Source: Sporopachydermia quercuum
Lineage: Eukaryota > Ascomycota > Sporopachydermiomycetes > Sporopachydermiales > Sporopachydermiaceae
Assembly: GCA_001599295.1 (NCBI GenBank)
Contig: BCGN01000001.1
Span: 1,612,001-1,676,000, forward strand
Direction of reading: 5' to 3'
Length of the DNA: 64,000 nt
The notes beneath the pieces are model-generated. The model did not search any database and was not told where the DNA came from. It saw only the letters and a list, made by a program, of their open reading frames with translations. This document shows positions 48,701 to 59,463 of the stretch, one piece after another (the stretch's first letter is position 1; every line of letters starts with the position of its first letter). The translations under genes were made by a program, and so were the position numbers.

Positions 48701-49946
48701 ATACTCAGAATTAATTCCTTGGTTCAACAACAGTTATGTTATTCCTTTATATGAGGGAAATAGTGTTAATAAAGAAATTACTAAACCAGCCAGCGTTTCT
48801 AGCTCGGGTGATCAGAACTCAATTTATGATTCCGACAAAGGTAAAGATAAAGATGACTCAATGANAGGTAGTCCACAAGGGTTCAATGGAACAGGAACTG
48901 GAGATGCTCCTGCATTACGGTTCAAGAAGCTTGAATCTTCAGTTTTAGAGACCTTACGGCAGGGATCAGCTAATGATGACAGACTTACTGGTGCAGAAGA
49001 AAGCGATGAAGATATAAGACCTTATTATGCTTCTTCAGATAGTCCAAAGGCACAATTGAACCGCGAGGAGACGTTATTAAGTAGAACTACTTCCGATAGT
49101 CTTAAAAGTGAAAGTATTGATGGTTTAGACTGGATGGAAACAACAGATGCACATAGAAGAGTAAACCAGTATTCTATAAAGTTAAGAAGAGAAAAAGAAA
49201 GATTAGCTCTAGGACTTGATATGGGTCCCCATGTATCATCACAGAAAAGTTATTTTTGCTTTGACTCTAATGTATGGATATCACACAGCGGGAAGCTTTA
49301 TAAGCAAATCGATGGAGGGTCAATCAAAGCTGCTATACCGATTATGGTCTTAGTGGAATTGAAAACATTAAAGTATCACGATGGTGTTGTATTAACTGAA
49401 AGGGCATCAAGGGCTATTCAAATCATCAATCAACTTCTTAGGAAAAATCTGATTATTGTTCTAGGACCCAATGGGCCGTTGAATATCGATGTTTCCGTTG
49501 CTTCTGTTACTAAAATTTTGGAACAGGTGGATGTTGATGCATTGATAGTGGCCTTGAATAACGAAAATGCTAATGGGGAAGAAAAAATGAGATCCAAAAT
49601 GAATATGGATGGTTTGATTATTCGTNTGGTCAAAAACTATGACAGCGTTCTCAAGAAAGAAGAAGACTTGAGATCTATGATTAGCAGTGGATCATCTCAG
49701 AACACTGCTGATGACCTTCAATCAATTTCTTCAGTTGTTTCAATGGATACTGATAGGCAGGAAAACGTTGATATAGCACTAAAAGCTAATATAAACAGTC
49801 AAGGCACCAATGTTCCATTGTCATATGCTGTTCTTATTACAGATGATAAGAACATGAGATTGCAAGCATTGGCCAATAAAGTAGAGTGTCACTCGTTAAG
49901 TTGGTTCTTTGAAGCAAGTGCCAACATAAATGGCGGGATTGACTAG
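45729..49946 (+). CDS. Est1/Smg-like protein with C-terminal PIN domain (Esl1/Esl2 type)
   Basis: 1405 residues. The N-terminus is disordered: Gln/Gly repeats (QAQAQAQGQSQGQ), His- and Ser-rich, to about residue 235. The EST1/SMG 14-3-3-like and helical domain runs from about 250 to 950 (LWKLCRSHTTLIDLYHDFLSYAYR; FILEIL-like helices; TYEELAALFISYSFSILTTLV; GRIYYHQALVSMEGLESLYLLSKSL interpreted as TPR-like repeats). A PIN nuclease domain lies at about 1172-1400: CFDSNVWIS with the first acid, VLVELKTLKYHDGV, then the distal ITDDKNMRLQA. S. cerevisiae Esl1/Esl2 (YIL151C, YKR096W) share this layout and are said to act in hEST/SMG-like RNA-related functions and carbon-source gene expression. It follows PCC1 in the same orientation, as ESL2 follows PCC1 in S. 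cerevisiae, which supports orthology. Ambiguous bases at 48865 and 49626. Confidence 0.86.
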   Translation: MERGVPNYEDLLQNQAQAQAQGQSQGQMPVQGQPQLQHNIYTTEDGHLTPISGRRILASTFVPGNLAINQSSTSINAVNATSVDTSTNRDLSIPNTPVLSTAHPHHTHPTIGGSLNTHHNTSGSNNQMKQSNLQNNSDALRLATSISPFPSSTNIKSMNISSASQSPVGSHAVPTYRQFSSSPAPVPAPVQVQASTPGLVAATVLAGTPASTPSTIGIGMQRVRSSSSSLSSTSTGHSWETDKSNQAIREKLSAMIPTIGQLELEVSEKGKYFSKKIQMLSTVSSLEMPVTVNTYVRKKEELLRFSDELWKLCRSHTTLIDLYHDFLSYAYRSGGTEYSQKIVVNYKIPSRLRSFGIFNFLEILKLFLITYFELDSRCNTSKFSGSSSSGYNSYASQSGSIPGSAMTSLPPSSLSMTAAAAVVNASSLLHRMAPNTYEELAALFISYSFSILTTLVESPYKCTHIWAEDLGDLSKFAINWYRVREIDWKVSAEFWYMFASRLLTGQGRIYYHQALVSMEGLESLYLLSKSLTASESYLPSRKVIAALLKEQSLSRINSRVIPSVESNILYFFVSHKYIFEVANSASLPRLKYNDAPSKAAGISANARMKKSSLEAQDFERNCDRIFRDIETMSRQQDALTLESHFWIVPGAGVRKPINSNYGVAGQYKSRSIDNLLEHEDHYIFWFQRGSPFAIITISHFINFDEGNLFSKLFKCDPERGDANSETGTNNFEVEKSRLLLQILEIKPEIAFFSMSMLKSYTLLPTAIGAPHVLVWLHFITATLIAVKRQHEEELRITAKTNGAFMSGKRKSIPRYEMLIKLLWARIVPWNHIVTFLNKIMVHVNEHAALDPEVSHIVSIFELWAQAGNLDRMVTSNVLPEEWRLLGIKWMDYVSKFRNCEGVDLQVEASSISADSLLDSVVDQNALDTPFAGDVAYKSNTLIRYSKIATLGKYLANSSVIAIHFNEESKLFGLDERKFKLFDNEVEFFGQIYSELIPWFNNSYVIPLYEGNSVNKEITKPASVSSSGDQNSIYDSDKGKDKDDSMXGSPQGFNGTGTGDAPALRFKKLESSVLETLRQGSANDDRLTGAEESDEDIRPYYASSDSPKAQLNREETLLSRTTSDSLKSESIDGLDWMETTDAHRRVNQYSIKLRREKERLALGLDMGPHVSSQKSYFCFDSNVWISHSGKLYKQIDGGSIKAAIPIMVLVELKTLKYHDGVVLTERASRAIQIINQLLRKNLIIVLGPNGPLNIDVSVASVTKILEQVDVDALIVALNNENANGEEKMRSKMNMDGLIIRXVKNYDSVLKKEEDLRSMISSGSSQNTADDLQSISSVVSMDTDRQENVDIALKANINSQGTNVPLSYAVLITDDKNMRLQALANKVECHSLSWFFEASANINGGID

Positions 49947-50852
49947 GTGTGCACTTTGATAGTATTTATGTTGAAAATCAGAATATATATATTAATACAG
50001 TTACTCATTACTATTGTGGTAATGATGTAATGCTCATTAAAAAGGTTTACTGAATAGTACGTTACTATTAAGAACAGTTGCAATAAAAGTTAGTAAAATA
50101 AGGTTAAGCTTCATATTAGCTCAAACCTTAAGTTCAAAGTAACTTGAAGAACAGTATTTATTGTTAATAAACACATCCATACATACATCCATACATATAT
50201 ATATATATATATACACATACAAACATATAACAAACTTTATCAAACGGTTTGATTACCTGTGATTTTCTTTAGATATTTTGGGACACTGAACTTTAGCAGG
50301 CAACTGTCTGGAATACATGGTGAAAAATATATTGTAGGTCGAATGAGTTGAACACCTAATTAAGGTTGGGGGTTTATAGATTAAGTTTAGGTATTCTGTC
50401 TAGTTTGGTGGTTCTTGAGATTATCTTACCAAAACTTCTCATAATTTATCTATTGTTTCGAAACTTCAACCTTTAAGAGTTCCAAATTGAATTGCTATTT
50501 ATAATCAACTGCTTCTATTATATAATTTTCATTTTCATTAGCTCTCAAATCATAGCAAATCAGCACAAGATGACCAAGAGAAAAACATTTTGATTAAAGT
50601 TCGTAATTTTCTCAATAACTTATGTAATAACGTAATATAATATTATGAATCATTATTTAAATGTGAAACTCACGATAGAACATCTAACAATTACTATCTT
50701 TTGGCATTTAAGTCTTATCATATTTATCAACAAGCCCAACTTTTCGGTATTTGAGGCCGAAACCGTGCAAAATATTATAGAGATGACTAATCTTGCATCT
50801 TTACTTTGTTTTACTGGTAGTTCAAGTTTCAAGATGAGCACTGANTATTCAC
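49947..50852. other. Intergenic region with TA/CATA microsatellite
   Basis: About 900 bases. A microsatellite of CATA and TA units lies at about 50173-50230. A 93-codon frame at 50645-50926 starts at an ATG but overlaps the next gene out of frame and resembles nothing; rejected as a gene, though it could act as an upstream ORF. No RNA gene seen. Confidence 0.5.
50173..50230. repeat. CATA/TA microsatellite
   Basis: Runs of CATACATACATC-type units grading into uninterrupted TA dinucleotides and then CACATACAAACATA. A simple-sequence repeat just downstream of the ESL gene; length polymorphism is likely. Confidence 0.8.
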
Positions 50853-51890
50853 ATGGCAGACAGAAGAAACAAAGAGCCGCTAAAGACCAAACCATTAAAA
50901 ATGTTCTCTTCTTCTCTACAAGATAGATTCAAACGAATACGAAAAGATGAAACCCAAGATACTTTTAAATCGAGTGCTAACTCAGCTGAATACATGGATA
51001 GAATAAATGTTAGAACGCCACAGAAGCAAACAGATAAACCAGGTAACAGAAGCTTGTCTTCCTTCTTCAGAAGATCCGGTGATAAATCATCAAGCATCGA
51101 AAAAGCTAGCCCTTTAGAAAGCAACCAGTTAAATAATGAGGCTATGAATGGAATCCTTGTAGGTTCTGGGAGCAATGATTACCTTTCTACTGACCAAGTT
51201 TCTACCCCTACTAATACTGCGAAGAAACGGCAATCAATGAATTCTCTATTTACTAGACGTCTTAGAACTCCAGACAAATCACCGTTTAGATCATTAGCTA
51301 TTGATGACAACACAAGCAGTTCTTTGTTACCTAGTAGAGCGATGGATTTTGGAGAGTCTTCTCTAGGTAAACTTACTATTGATGCTTTAATTCAAACTCT
51401 TTCATGGATTGATGTTACAGGTTTTAGTTATCTGGAGAGAGCTAAGACTGTATCAAGTAGTAGTGCTATGAACGTCAATATGAATTCTTTGAAAGAAAGA
51501 AAGATAATTGATGGAAGTGTGGATGCCCGTGATAGTTGCTGTCATATTGATAATAGTAAAGAAGAAAGCGGTTTGCATGAGATGAAGGATGCAGGGTATT
51601 ATAAACGTGGTTCTGATGTTGAGAATAACAATGCCAAAGAACCGGTTTTTGAAGTAAAAAGTGTTGATAGATTCAACAATTTCTCATATTTAGTTGAGCT
51701 ATATGATAATGAGAAACAAGTAGAACTAAAATGTTTGCTGCTTGATATGAAAGGAACTGCAGATATCAAGGTCGATTATAATGTCTGTTTTCACAAGTTT
51801 GAACCATTACATTACTTAGCACATACAGAGTGTGATGGTTTCAATGAAGGAATACCAGTTTATCATAAATGGAGTTTGATCTTCAAGTAA
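50853..51890 (+). CDS. Unrecognised protein, 345 residues
   Basis: I do not recognise this protein. It starts MADRRNKEPLKTKPLKMFSS at an ATG and ends normally. Residues 1-170 are basic and Ser/Thr-rich with several SP/TP sites and short basic motifs (KKRQSMNSLFTRRLRTPDKSP), suggesting a phosphorylated disordered region. Residues about 175-200 form a probable helix (LGKLTIDALIQTLSWID). The last 80 residues (from EVKSVDRFNNFSYLVELYD to GIPVYHKWSLIFK) have alternating hydrophobic strands and look folded, perhaps a small beta-barrel; an OB fold is a guess. Codon use and frame length support a real gene. It stands between the ESL and MIS1 genes. In S. cerevisiae ESL1 is followed by the uncharacterised YIL152W, in opposite orientation, so a relation can be asked about but is not shown. 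Confidence 0.72.
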   Translation: MADRRNKEPLKTKPLKMFSSSLQDRFKRIRKDETQDTFKSSANSAEYMDRINVRTPQKQTDKPGNRSLSSFFRRSGDKSSSIEKASPLESNQLNNEAMNGILVGSGSNDYLSTDQVSTPTNTAKKRQSMNSLFTRRLRTPDKSPFRSLAIDDNTSSSLLPSRAMDFGESSLGKLTIDALIQTLSWIDVTGFSYLERAKTVSSSSAMNVNMNSLKERKIIDGSVDARDSCCHIDNSKEESGLHEMKDAGYYKRGSDVENNNAKEPVFEVKSVDRFNNFSYLVELYDNEKQVELKCLLLDMKGTADIKVDYNVCFHKFEPLHYLAHTECDGFNEGIPVYHKWSLIFK

Positions 51891-53649
51891 TGTTTGAAGA
51901 ATACTTCAGTGCTAATGGCGACTTATGCCAAATGGTTCTCGGTTACGAGATGTTAGAATATTTCGAACGGTAGAATCGATAAACCACGAAGGACAGCATT
52001 TCTCAATAATCAAGACTAGCTGTTTTGCTGTATGACTTTTGTTCTTAGTATTAAATGTGAGAGATTCTGCCTGAAAGGTCACGGGTGATAGANATTTGAT
52101 TAGAAATCTACAACACTCTGTGAATTATGGATTCTAACTGGTCGTATTAATACTGTAACAACGGCAGGAAGAAAAACTTGAAAATGCAATTCTTGAGAAA
52201 ATTCTACTGGTCTTTGTAGTGAACTGGAAAGTTCATTGTAAATAATTGAGTAGTAATCTCACTACTTCACTCATATTTGAAATTTCTTGATTGGTTCGTC
52301 TATTCATTTACTTTTGGCTATCCTTTACGTAAGCTTACTAGCCTCTCCAATGGAAAGACATTTCCCCAAAGGTCAGAAAAATCTATTCATCTACAACATG
52401 AATAATTAAGTTCAGTCGAAATATACCTGTTGAAACTCTTGTATGTAGCACATTTAAATTCAACTAAGGCCGGTTTAAGACTGAGCCCATGCAACTCACA
52501 TACAGTAGATGTTCATGTATAACAGTAAAGGTTATTCCTAATATGCGCATCATCAATCATTGTCCTTATATTCATCATTAATTTAAGATTAGTTCATTGT
52601 TCTCTTCGATCGATATATGATATATCTTCCTCATTGACATTCTTACGATTTATCATTTCCGAAATTTATCCTCACGTGAAAAAGTTTATGATTTAGAGTT
52701 CTCGTTTAAACCCTAAGTCCTTTTACAGAAGTTCGAGAGTCGTTCTGGAGACCTTTTTAAAAACTGACTCAGTGATTCACCTATACTCAAAAAGTATCAA
52801 AAAAAGGAAACTTCACAGGAATTCCCCTAGTAAAAAATTATCACTGATTAAAATTATCAACAAAGTTTTCTGACTCGGTGGAAATACCTTAAAATATCAA
52901 AGTGCACTAATTAAACAAAGTGCAACGCCTACAAACATGGATAACTTCCTTTTAACATGGCATCCACAGGTTGATCATTATACCTTATCAATATCTACCA
53001 TTACCTTCAGCAAATACTTTGAAGTTTTCACTAGAATGACTATTATTCTACTAAAATACATACATTTCCCACCTTTTTGAACGCCGTTAGTTTCATTTGT
53101 GACTCATTATTCCCTCATTTACCCGTAGAAATAGAATTCTTTCGTTCTTTACTATTGGTCAGTAGTCCCCAGCAATGTCAAACAAGTGTGATTGATACAT
53201 GTAGAATTACCCGACTGCATCGATACCATAGAAATCATACAGCAAACTGCATATTTTGACGCCGATGAGGTCGCTTTCTGCATTCTTACCTGCCTAATTG
53301 AGGAAAATCAATCACGTGTAAAATTTTGTTAAAGCAGAAAAAGTGAAAAATATAGAGATTTGAAGCGGGAACTAGAAACGAGAATTGGAAGCTGGTTAAA
53401 GTAAAAATTTTCAATGAAGGTATTCATTCTTGTTATTCAGTCCTTGGCCTTCATTTAGAGATATTTTTATTTGTATTTATGCCCCTTGTGAGGATATGAT
53501 TGTAGTCAGAATATCATAGTGACAGGTAGTGTTGTATTACCATTTGACAGGAATCTCAAGCGAAGAGGTATTGGTCAAATATTAAAATCACGGATTGAGG
53601 TTGGCTTGCAGGAGGTTTCGAAAAGATAACAAAACGATTCATAGAGAAA
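51891..53649. other. Intergenic region upstream of MIS1, no gene seen
   Basis: 1.76 kb, AT-rich, all frames closed apart from short runs (such as 53077-53259). CACGTG hexamers at 52673-52678 and 53313-53318, the latter 332 bases before the MIS1 start. One ambiguous base at 52093. No tRNA A/B-box pair found. Confidence 0.5.
53313..53318. promoter_or_regulatory. CACGTG E-box upstream of MIS1
   Basis: Context ATCACGTGTA. Cbf1 controls sulfur/methionine genes in yeasts and MIS1 feeds one-carbon units, so a regulatory role is plausible but inferred. A second CACGTG lies at 52673-52678. Confidence 0.35.
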
Positions 53650-56648
53650 ATGCTTAGATTATCTACATCGACCATCAGAAGGCATCTGGTTTCAAGTAGG
53701 CTAGTTAACTCTAGTAGTATTAGGTTATTCAATAGCTCATCGCTATTACTACGAGCTGATGTCTTAAACGGCAAACAAATTGCAAAGTATGTACACAATT
53801 GCTCAAAAATCATTGACAGCCTCAATTTAGGTATTTCAACTAACAAAAAATTATTTAAAGAGAGTTGAGAAATGCTGTTGCATCCGATGTTCAAGCTATT
53901 AAGGCTCTGCATCCACGATTCAGTCCTAAGTTAGTAATCATACAAGTAGGTGCCAGATCTGATTCATCTGCCTACGTTCGTATGAAGCTCAAGGCTGCTA
54001 AAGAAGCAAATATTGAATGTGAGCACGTTACTTTCGACGAAAATATCTCTGAAGAAGAAGTTCTTGAACGAATTGATAGATTTAACAACGATCCATCTGT
54101 TCATGGTATTTTAGTTCAACTACCGTTGCCGAAACAGATCTCTGAAGTAGACATTACTAATGCTGTCATTCCTGAAAAGGACGTTGACGGATTCTGTCGT
54201 TATAACGTTGGTGAGCTTGCTAAGAGAGGTGGAACTCCAAAATTTATTCCTTGCACTCCTAATGGCGTTATGTATATTCTAGAATCATCAGGTGTCAAAA
54301 TTGAAGGTAAAAGAGTAGTGGTTCTTGGCAGGTCAGATATTGTCGGCAATCCTGTGTCATACTTATTAAAGAATGCTGATGCTACTGTAACTGTGTGTCA
54401 TAGTAGAACTGCAAACCTAAAGGAGATTGTGAAGGAGGCTGATATTGTTGTAGCAGCTATCGGTAAACCCGAATTCGTTACTGCTGATATGTTGAAACCA
54501 GGTGCAGTTGTGGTTGACGTTGGTATAAATTACATTCCTGATTCAAGTAAAAAATCAGGGAAAAGATTAGTTGGTGATGTCAAATATGATGACTGTGCTG
54601 AAGTCGCCTCTAAAATAACTCCTGTTCCTGGCGGAGTTGGCCCAATGACTGTTGCAATGCTTGTTCAAAACGTTGTGAAATCTGCTAAAGATGCTTGTAC
54701 TAAGGATAAATCAAGAAAAGTTGAACCTTTGCAGATAGAACCAATAACTCCAACTCCTTCGGATATTGCTATATCCAGAGCTCAAAGACCTAAGAGAATA
54801 ACTAAATTAGCAAAAGAATTGGGTGTTGGTGATACTGAAGTTGAACCATTTGGTCACCATAAAGCAAAGGTCTCATTAGATGTCTATGACAGACTAAAAC
54901 ATAGAGAAAACGGTTATTATATTCTAGTAGCTGGTATAACTCCTACGCCTTTAGGTGAAGGTAAATCAACTACTACAATGGGCATTGTTCAAGCATTATC
55001 CAGCCATCTGGACAAAGTTGCAATCGCCAATGTTCGTCAACCTAGTATGGGGCCTACTTTTGGTGTTAAAGGTGGTGCTGCTGGTGGTGGATATGCACAA
55101 GTTATTCCTATGGATGAATTCAACATGCATTTAACTGGTGATATTCACGCTATTTCTGCTGCTACCAATTTATTAGCCGCTGCTATCGACACACGCATGT
55201 TTCACGAGGCTACTCAAAAGAATGATAAAACATTCTATGGTAGATTAGTACCTAAGAAAAATGGAGTAAGGAAGTTTTCTAGAGGAATGCTGGAAAGATT
55301 AGCAAAACTTGGTATCAATAAGACAGATCCTGATGATTTAACACCAGAAGAGATCAAGATATTTGCGAGATTGAATATTGATCCTGATACAATTACTTGG
55401 AAACGTGTTGTTGATGTGAATGATCGTCATTTGAGAGAAATCACTATCAATCAAGCTCCTACTGAAAAAGGGCTTATACGTAAAACAGGTTTTGATATTA
55501 CNGTAGCGTCCGAATTAATGGCCATCTTAGCGTTGTCAACATCACTCAAAGATATGAGGCAGAGAATTGGTAAAATTGTTGTTGCATCCTCCAAATCTGG
55601 TGTGCCAATTACCGTTGAAGACATTTGTGCCGGTGGAGCTATTACTGCTCTGATAAAAGATACTATAAAGCCAAACTTGATGCAATCATTAGAAGGATCT
55701 CCAGTCTTTGTTCATGCTGGTCCTTTTGCTAATATTTCCATTGGTGCTTCATCTATTGTTGCAGATAAGCTTGCATTGAAACTTGCTGGTTCTGAACCTG
55801 ACGAACCAATTTCTAAAAAAGGCTTTGTGGTTACTGAAGCTGGTTTTGATTTCACTATGGGAGGTGAAAGATTTTTCAATATCAAGTGTAGAACTTCTGG
55901 TTTAACTCCTGATACTGTGGTCATTGTTGCTACTGTTCGAGCATTGAAACTTCATGGCGGCGCTCCTGATGTTAAACCAGGCTCAGTACTACCTGAAGAA
56001 TATACTCAAGAAAGTGTAGATTTGGTAAAGAAAGGGTGCGATAATTTAAGAAAACAAATTGAAAATGCTAAGAGCTTCAATGTACCAGTGATCGTTGCTA
56101 TCAACCAATTTGCTACAGATACTGAAGCTGAGTTGGGAGTCATCAGACAAGAAGCTTTGGCAGCTGGTGCGACTGATGCAGTTGCCACTAATCATTACTC
56201 TCAAGGTGGTGCAGGAGCNGTGGATCTCGGTAGAGCTATTATTTCTGCTGTTGAATCCAAACCTGAAAAGTCTCCAATTAACTTCACATACGATTTAAAT
56301 GTTAGTGTTGAAGATAAACTCCGAGCTATTGTTCGTAAGATGTATAATGGTGCTGATATTGAGCTATCTGACTTGGCTAGAGAAAAGATTGATACCTACA
56401 CCAAGCAAGGATTTGGTAATTTACCCATATGTATTGCCAAGACACAATATTCTTTATCGCATGATCCTAAACTAAAGGGTGTGCCAGAAGGCTTTAAGAT
56501 ACCAATCAGAGATGTAAGAGCTAGTGTTGGAGCTGGTTATTTATATGCACTAGCAGCTGACATCATGACGATTCCTGGTCTGTCTACTCATTCTGGATTT
56601 ATGGATGTTGAGGTTGACGATGATGGAAATATTCAAGGTTTGTTTTAG
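53650..56648 (+). CDS. MIS1: Mitochondrial C1-tetrahydrofolate synthase (two exons)
   Basis: Trifunctional enzyme: methylene-THF dehydrogenase, methenyl-THF cyclohydrolase and formyl-THF synthetase. Exons 53650-53786 and 53861-56648 join in frame to 974 residues (S. cerevisiae Mis1 975). The first 35 or so residues ([20 protein letters not shown]) are a clear mitochondrial presequence. The junction restores [17 protein letters not shown], the expected start of the catalytic domain. The dehydrogenase/cyclohydrolase part (about 38-330) has [39 protein letters not shown] and [15 protein letters not shown]. The synthetase part (about 345-974) has the P-loop [11 protein letters not shown] at 406-416 and [12 protein letters not shown]. 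The presequence supports Mis1 rather than the cytosolic Ade3 orthologue. Ambiguous bases at 55502 and 56219, both third positions. Confidence 0.96.
53787..53860 (+). other. MIS1 intron (74 nt)
   Basis: Donor GTATGT at 53787, branch site AACTAAC at 53838-53844, acceptor AG at 53859-53860, 17 bases from branch A to acceptor G. Two further AGs follow within four bases; only 53859-53860 keeps the frame and gives the conserved KELRN. Confidence 0.88.
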
Positions 56649-57402
56649 CGGGGTTATTATCTTGTAGGATTATTCTTTAGGATAGATGGTGGTGATAGAA
56701 GAAAATGATTGACTGTAGTTGCATTAATAGGAGTATGCTTAATATGGTTTTACAGTTGATTATTCAGTCATGTTACTGTTTGAATGCTCTCCTGTGTATA
56801 ATAAGAAAAAGATCTAAAAGTTCAAAGGTAAATCAAAGAAACCGAGTCATGTCAATTAATAGATAATGCTATATAAATATATAAACAAAGCTGTTCGAGA
56901 ANGATAAGTTTAAGTTTACCTTAGAAACCATGGAAATTTATACCTAAANGGGAATTAGTTAATGATTACTTAATGCAAAAAGTAGAAACCGGAGACAATG
57001 CATGCTGGAATAGATGAATCGTTAGTAGGAACAGTGAAGTGAACCAGATCATTATACTTATTGTGCTTGGTATACGTTGGATCAACGTTTTTGGCAAGCA
57101 AGTATGACTATCTGGAAAGTGATAGTTTGTTCACAAAAAAGCTTTGTTTTAGTGCTTAGTCACTTGTTTTACTTTTCATTCCCCTGCACGATCATCTCCG
57201 TTTTGAAGAATAAATTACCGTGATAAAGACTTACATTTTTACATCGTTTCCGAAATTCTCGTCTCATCAAATTCATCATCTCATTATATTTAATACCTTT
57301 TCAATAAAGCAATTAAATAGTACGTAGTCAAATATAAATCGTTCTCGACTATCTAAATCTCTCTTTTTGCTTCGAAACGCTCTTATCATTTATATCTACA
57401 TA
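56649..57402. other. Intergenic region upstream of HEM14
   Basis: About 750 bases, AT-rich, two ambiguous bases (56902, 56949). No gene, RNA or clear regulatory motif seen. Confidence 0.5.
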
Positions 57403-59463
57403 ATGAACGCAACGGGAACTACATATCTAGCTGCAAGAACAGCTTGGAGAGCAAATTTGCTAGGCATCAGCAAACTTCGTTTATTTCATGGATCAGCAGT
57501 TGGGTTTCAAGGGTCAAATTCCTCTAAAAGTTCAAAGAAAACGCCGTCTAGAAACATTAGGAAGATTACGTTATACCAGCAGAAGATTCCAAAATATGTA
57601 GAAAAAACTCAAAAATCCCGTGAGAATGAGAAACCTATAACATCATTGGATCTGAGTGAGGAAGATGTAGAAAACAGATTCGACGTCATGATGGTTCAAA
57701 GAGTTGATGATCCAAGAGGCTTCAAAGACTACTACGAACCGAAGATTTTATTGAAGAAGTCATTGCCAAAAAATGCTTCTGTGACCGTTCTAGGAGCAGG
57801 TATCTCAGGTCTGACATTTGCGTATTATCTTAATGCTGTTAGACCTGATATCAAGATACATATTATAGAGAAAAGCTCAAGAGTTGGCGGTTGGATTGAC
57901 GGTAAAGATTTCTCAGTAGAAGATCAAAGTGGGGATCAAATACGTATCAATATTGATTTTGGCCCTCATACTGCAAGGTTACCATCTATTGGTTCAGTTC
58001 TTATGGCTGAGNTTATGGCTCAAATAGGCAGAGGTCATGTAGTGAATACTATCAATGGAGATTTACCCGCTACTAAAGGCTCATACTTACTAAGCAAAAA
58101 CGATTCCATTGTTGGAACTCCTATGTATTCTCCAATGGATTATTTCTGGAGTTCTTTAGGTTGGGGAACACTTTTCCGCATGTTCAGTGAACCTATTGCT
58201 GAACCCAAGGATAATTCTATTAGAGATGAAACAGTTTATTCGTTCATGAGAAGAAGAATTGGTCCCAAGGCTGCTTATAGTTTAGGATCAGCAATGGTTC
58301 ATGGTATCTATGCTGGAGATTTCACCAAGCTCAGTGTACGATCTCTGTTTAAGAAANTTTATTTGGCTGAAGAAAAATATGGGTCATTAGGCAAGTATAT
58401 AATGACTAAAATGATGAATAAAGACAGATCTTTAGACGATGGGATTGTTATAGAGAAAGAAGAAATAGAGAAATACATTAAAGAAAGATATAGTGAGGTG
58501 TTCCCTGATAGAGGACATTTCAGCAAATTGCTCACAGTACCTGAATTCAAACGATTGGGATTAGTGCTTATGGATGGAGGCTTGAAAACATTTACAAAGG
58601 AGCTTTATGAGTATTTGAATGATATTGATAATATTGAATTTCATAACAACAGTGTTGCCACGCGCTTAGACTATGATAAAGATACTAAGATGATTTCTTT
58701 GACCGTTAAAACGTCGAACATAGAAAACAGTCCTAAGGACAGCTCATCACAAGTTATCAAATCATCATACCTGAGAAGTACTGTTGCAGCACCTGAGTTA
58801 GTCACACTTTTCAACAAGCATTCTCCATACGTTTCCACCCATTGTTCTAATATTCCTTACGTTTCTGTTTACGTGGTAAGCTTCTGGATAGCTACAAACA
58901 AACTGAACGAAGAATACAAAGGTTTTGGTTATTTGGTACCTAAGACTCAAGCAACACCTGAACATCTACTGGGAGTTATTTTTGACTCGAATATTGAAAA
59001 GAACAGCATATTATTCTGGGGCAAACATCTCAAACAAGTTATTGGCTACAATCCAAGTAAGATAGAAGCTGAACGAACACCTGATGATATTCCTCAAACT
59101 AAGAGAGTGAAAAACTATTCAAAGGTAACTGTTATGCTTGGCGGTGAGTACTATTCAAATCCAGTGAATATACCTAGGAATGATAAAGAAGCAATAGCTT
59201 TGAGTAAGAACATATTGAAGAGACATGTTGGAATAGATGTTGATTACTATCGAGATGATGAAGTTCTATGTGGAGCTAAGTTGAATGTTGATTGTATTCC
59301 ACAGTACCCAGTTGGATTTGTTGATGCCAATGCAAATGTCCATGATATTGTTTCTGATTTATTTGATGGGAATGTCAGTTTAGGTGGTAGTTCCTTTACT
59401 ACTGAAGTGGGAGTTCCAGATAATGTTAGTGCATCATTTGTAGCTGCTACTTCATTGCAATGA
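57403..59463 (+). CDS. HEM14: Protoporphyrinogen oxidase
   Basis: FAD enzyme of the inner mitochondrial membrane that makes protoporphyrin IX in heme synthesis. 686 residues from the first ATG (57403); S. cerevisiae Hem14 has 539. A basic N-terminus (NATGTTYLAARTAWRANLLG) acts as a presequence and is followed by about 100 charged linker residues not in the core family. The FAD-binding dinucleotide fold is at about 128-143 (VLGAGISGLTFAYYL), then RVGGWIDG and IDFGPHTARLPS. The middle has RRIGPKAAYSLGSAMVHGIYAGDFTKLS, typical of the family, and the C-terminal FAD motif region LFDGNVSLGGSSFTTEVGVPDNV. An in-frame TTG upstream is ignored. Ambiguous bases at 58012 and 58357. Confidence 0.93.
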   Translation: MNATGTTYLAARTAWRANLLGISKLRLFHGSAVGFQGSNSSKSSKKTPSRNIRKITLYQQKIPKYVEKTQKSRENEKPITSLDLSEEDVENRFDVMMVQRVDDPRGFKDYYEPKILLKKSLPKNASVTVLGAGISGLTFAYYLNAVRPDIKIHIIEKSSRVGGWIDGKDFSVEDQSGDQIRINIDFGPHTARLPSIGSVLMAEXMAQIGRGHVVNTINGDLPATKGSYLLSKNDSIVGTPMYSPMDYFWSSLGWGTLFRMFSEPIAEPKDNSIRDETVYSFMRRRIGPKAAYSLGSAMVHGIYAGDFTKLSVRSLFKKXYLAEEKYGSLGKYIMTKMMNKDRSLDDGIVIEKEEIEKYIKERYSEVFPDRGHFSKLLTVPEFKRLGLVLMDGGLKTFTKELYEYLNDIDNIEFHNNSVATRLDYDKDTKMISLTVKTSNIENSPKDSSSQVIKSSYLRSTVAAPELVTLFNKHSPYVSTHCSNIPYVSVYVVSFWIATNKLNEEYKGFGYLVPKTQATPEHLLGVIFDSNIEKNSILFWGKHLKQVIGYNPSKIEAERTPDDIPQTKRVKNYSKVTVMLGGEYYSNPVNIPRNDKEAIALSKNILKRHVGIDVDYYRDDEVLCGAKLNVDCIPQYPVGFVDANANVHDIVSDLFDGNVSLGGSSFTTEVGVPDNVSASFVAATSLQ

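Noticed and set aside
50645-50926. 93-codon frame before the orphan gene
   Set aside because: Overlaps the 345-residue gene in another frame and reads as low-complexity hydrophobic sequence.
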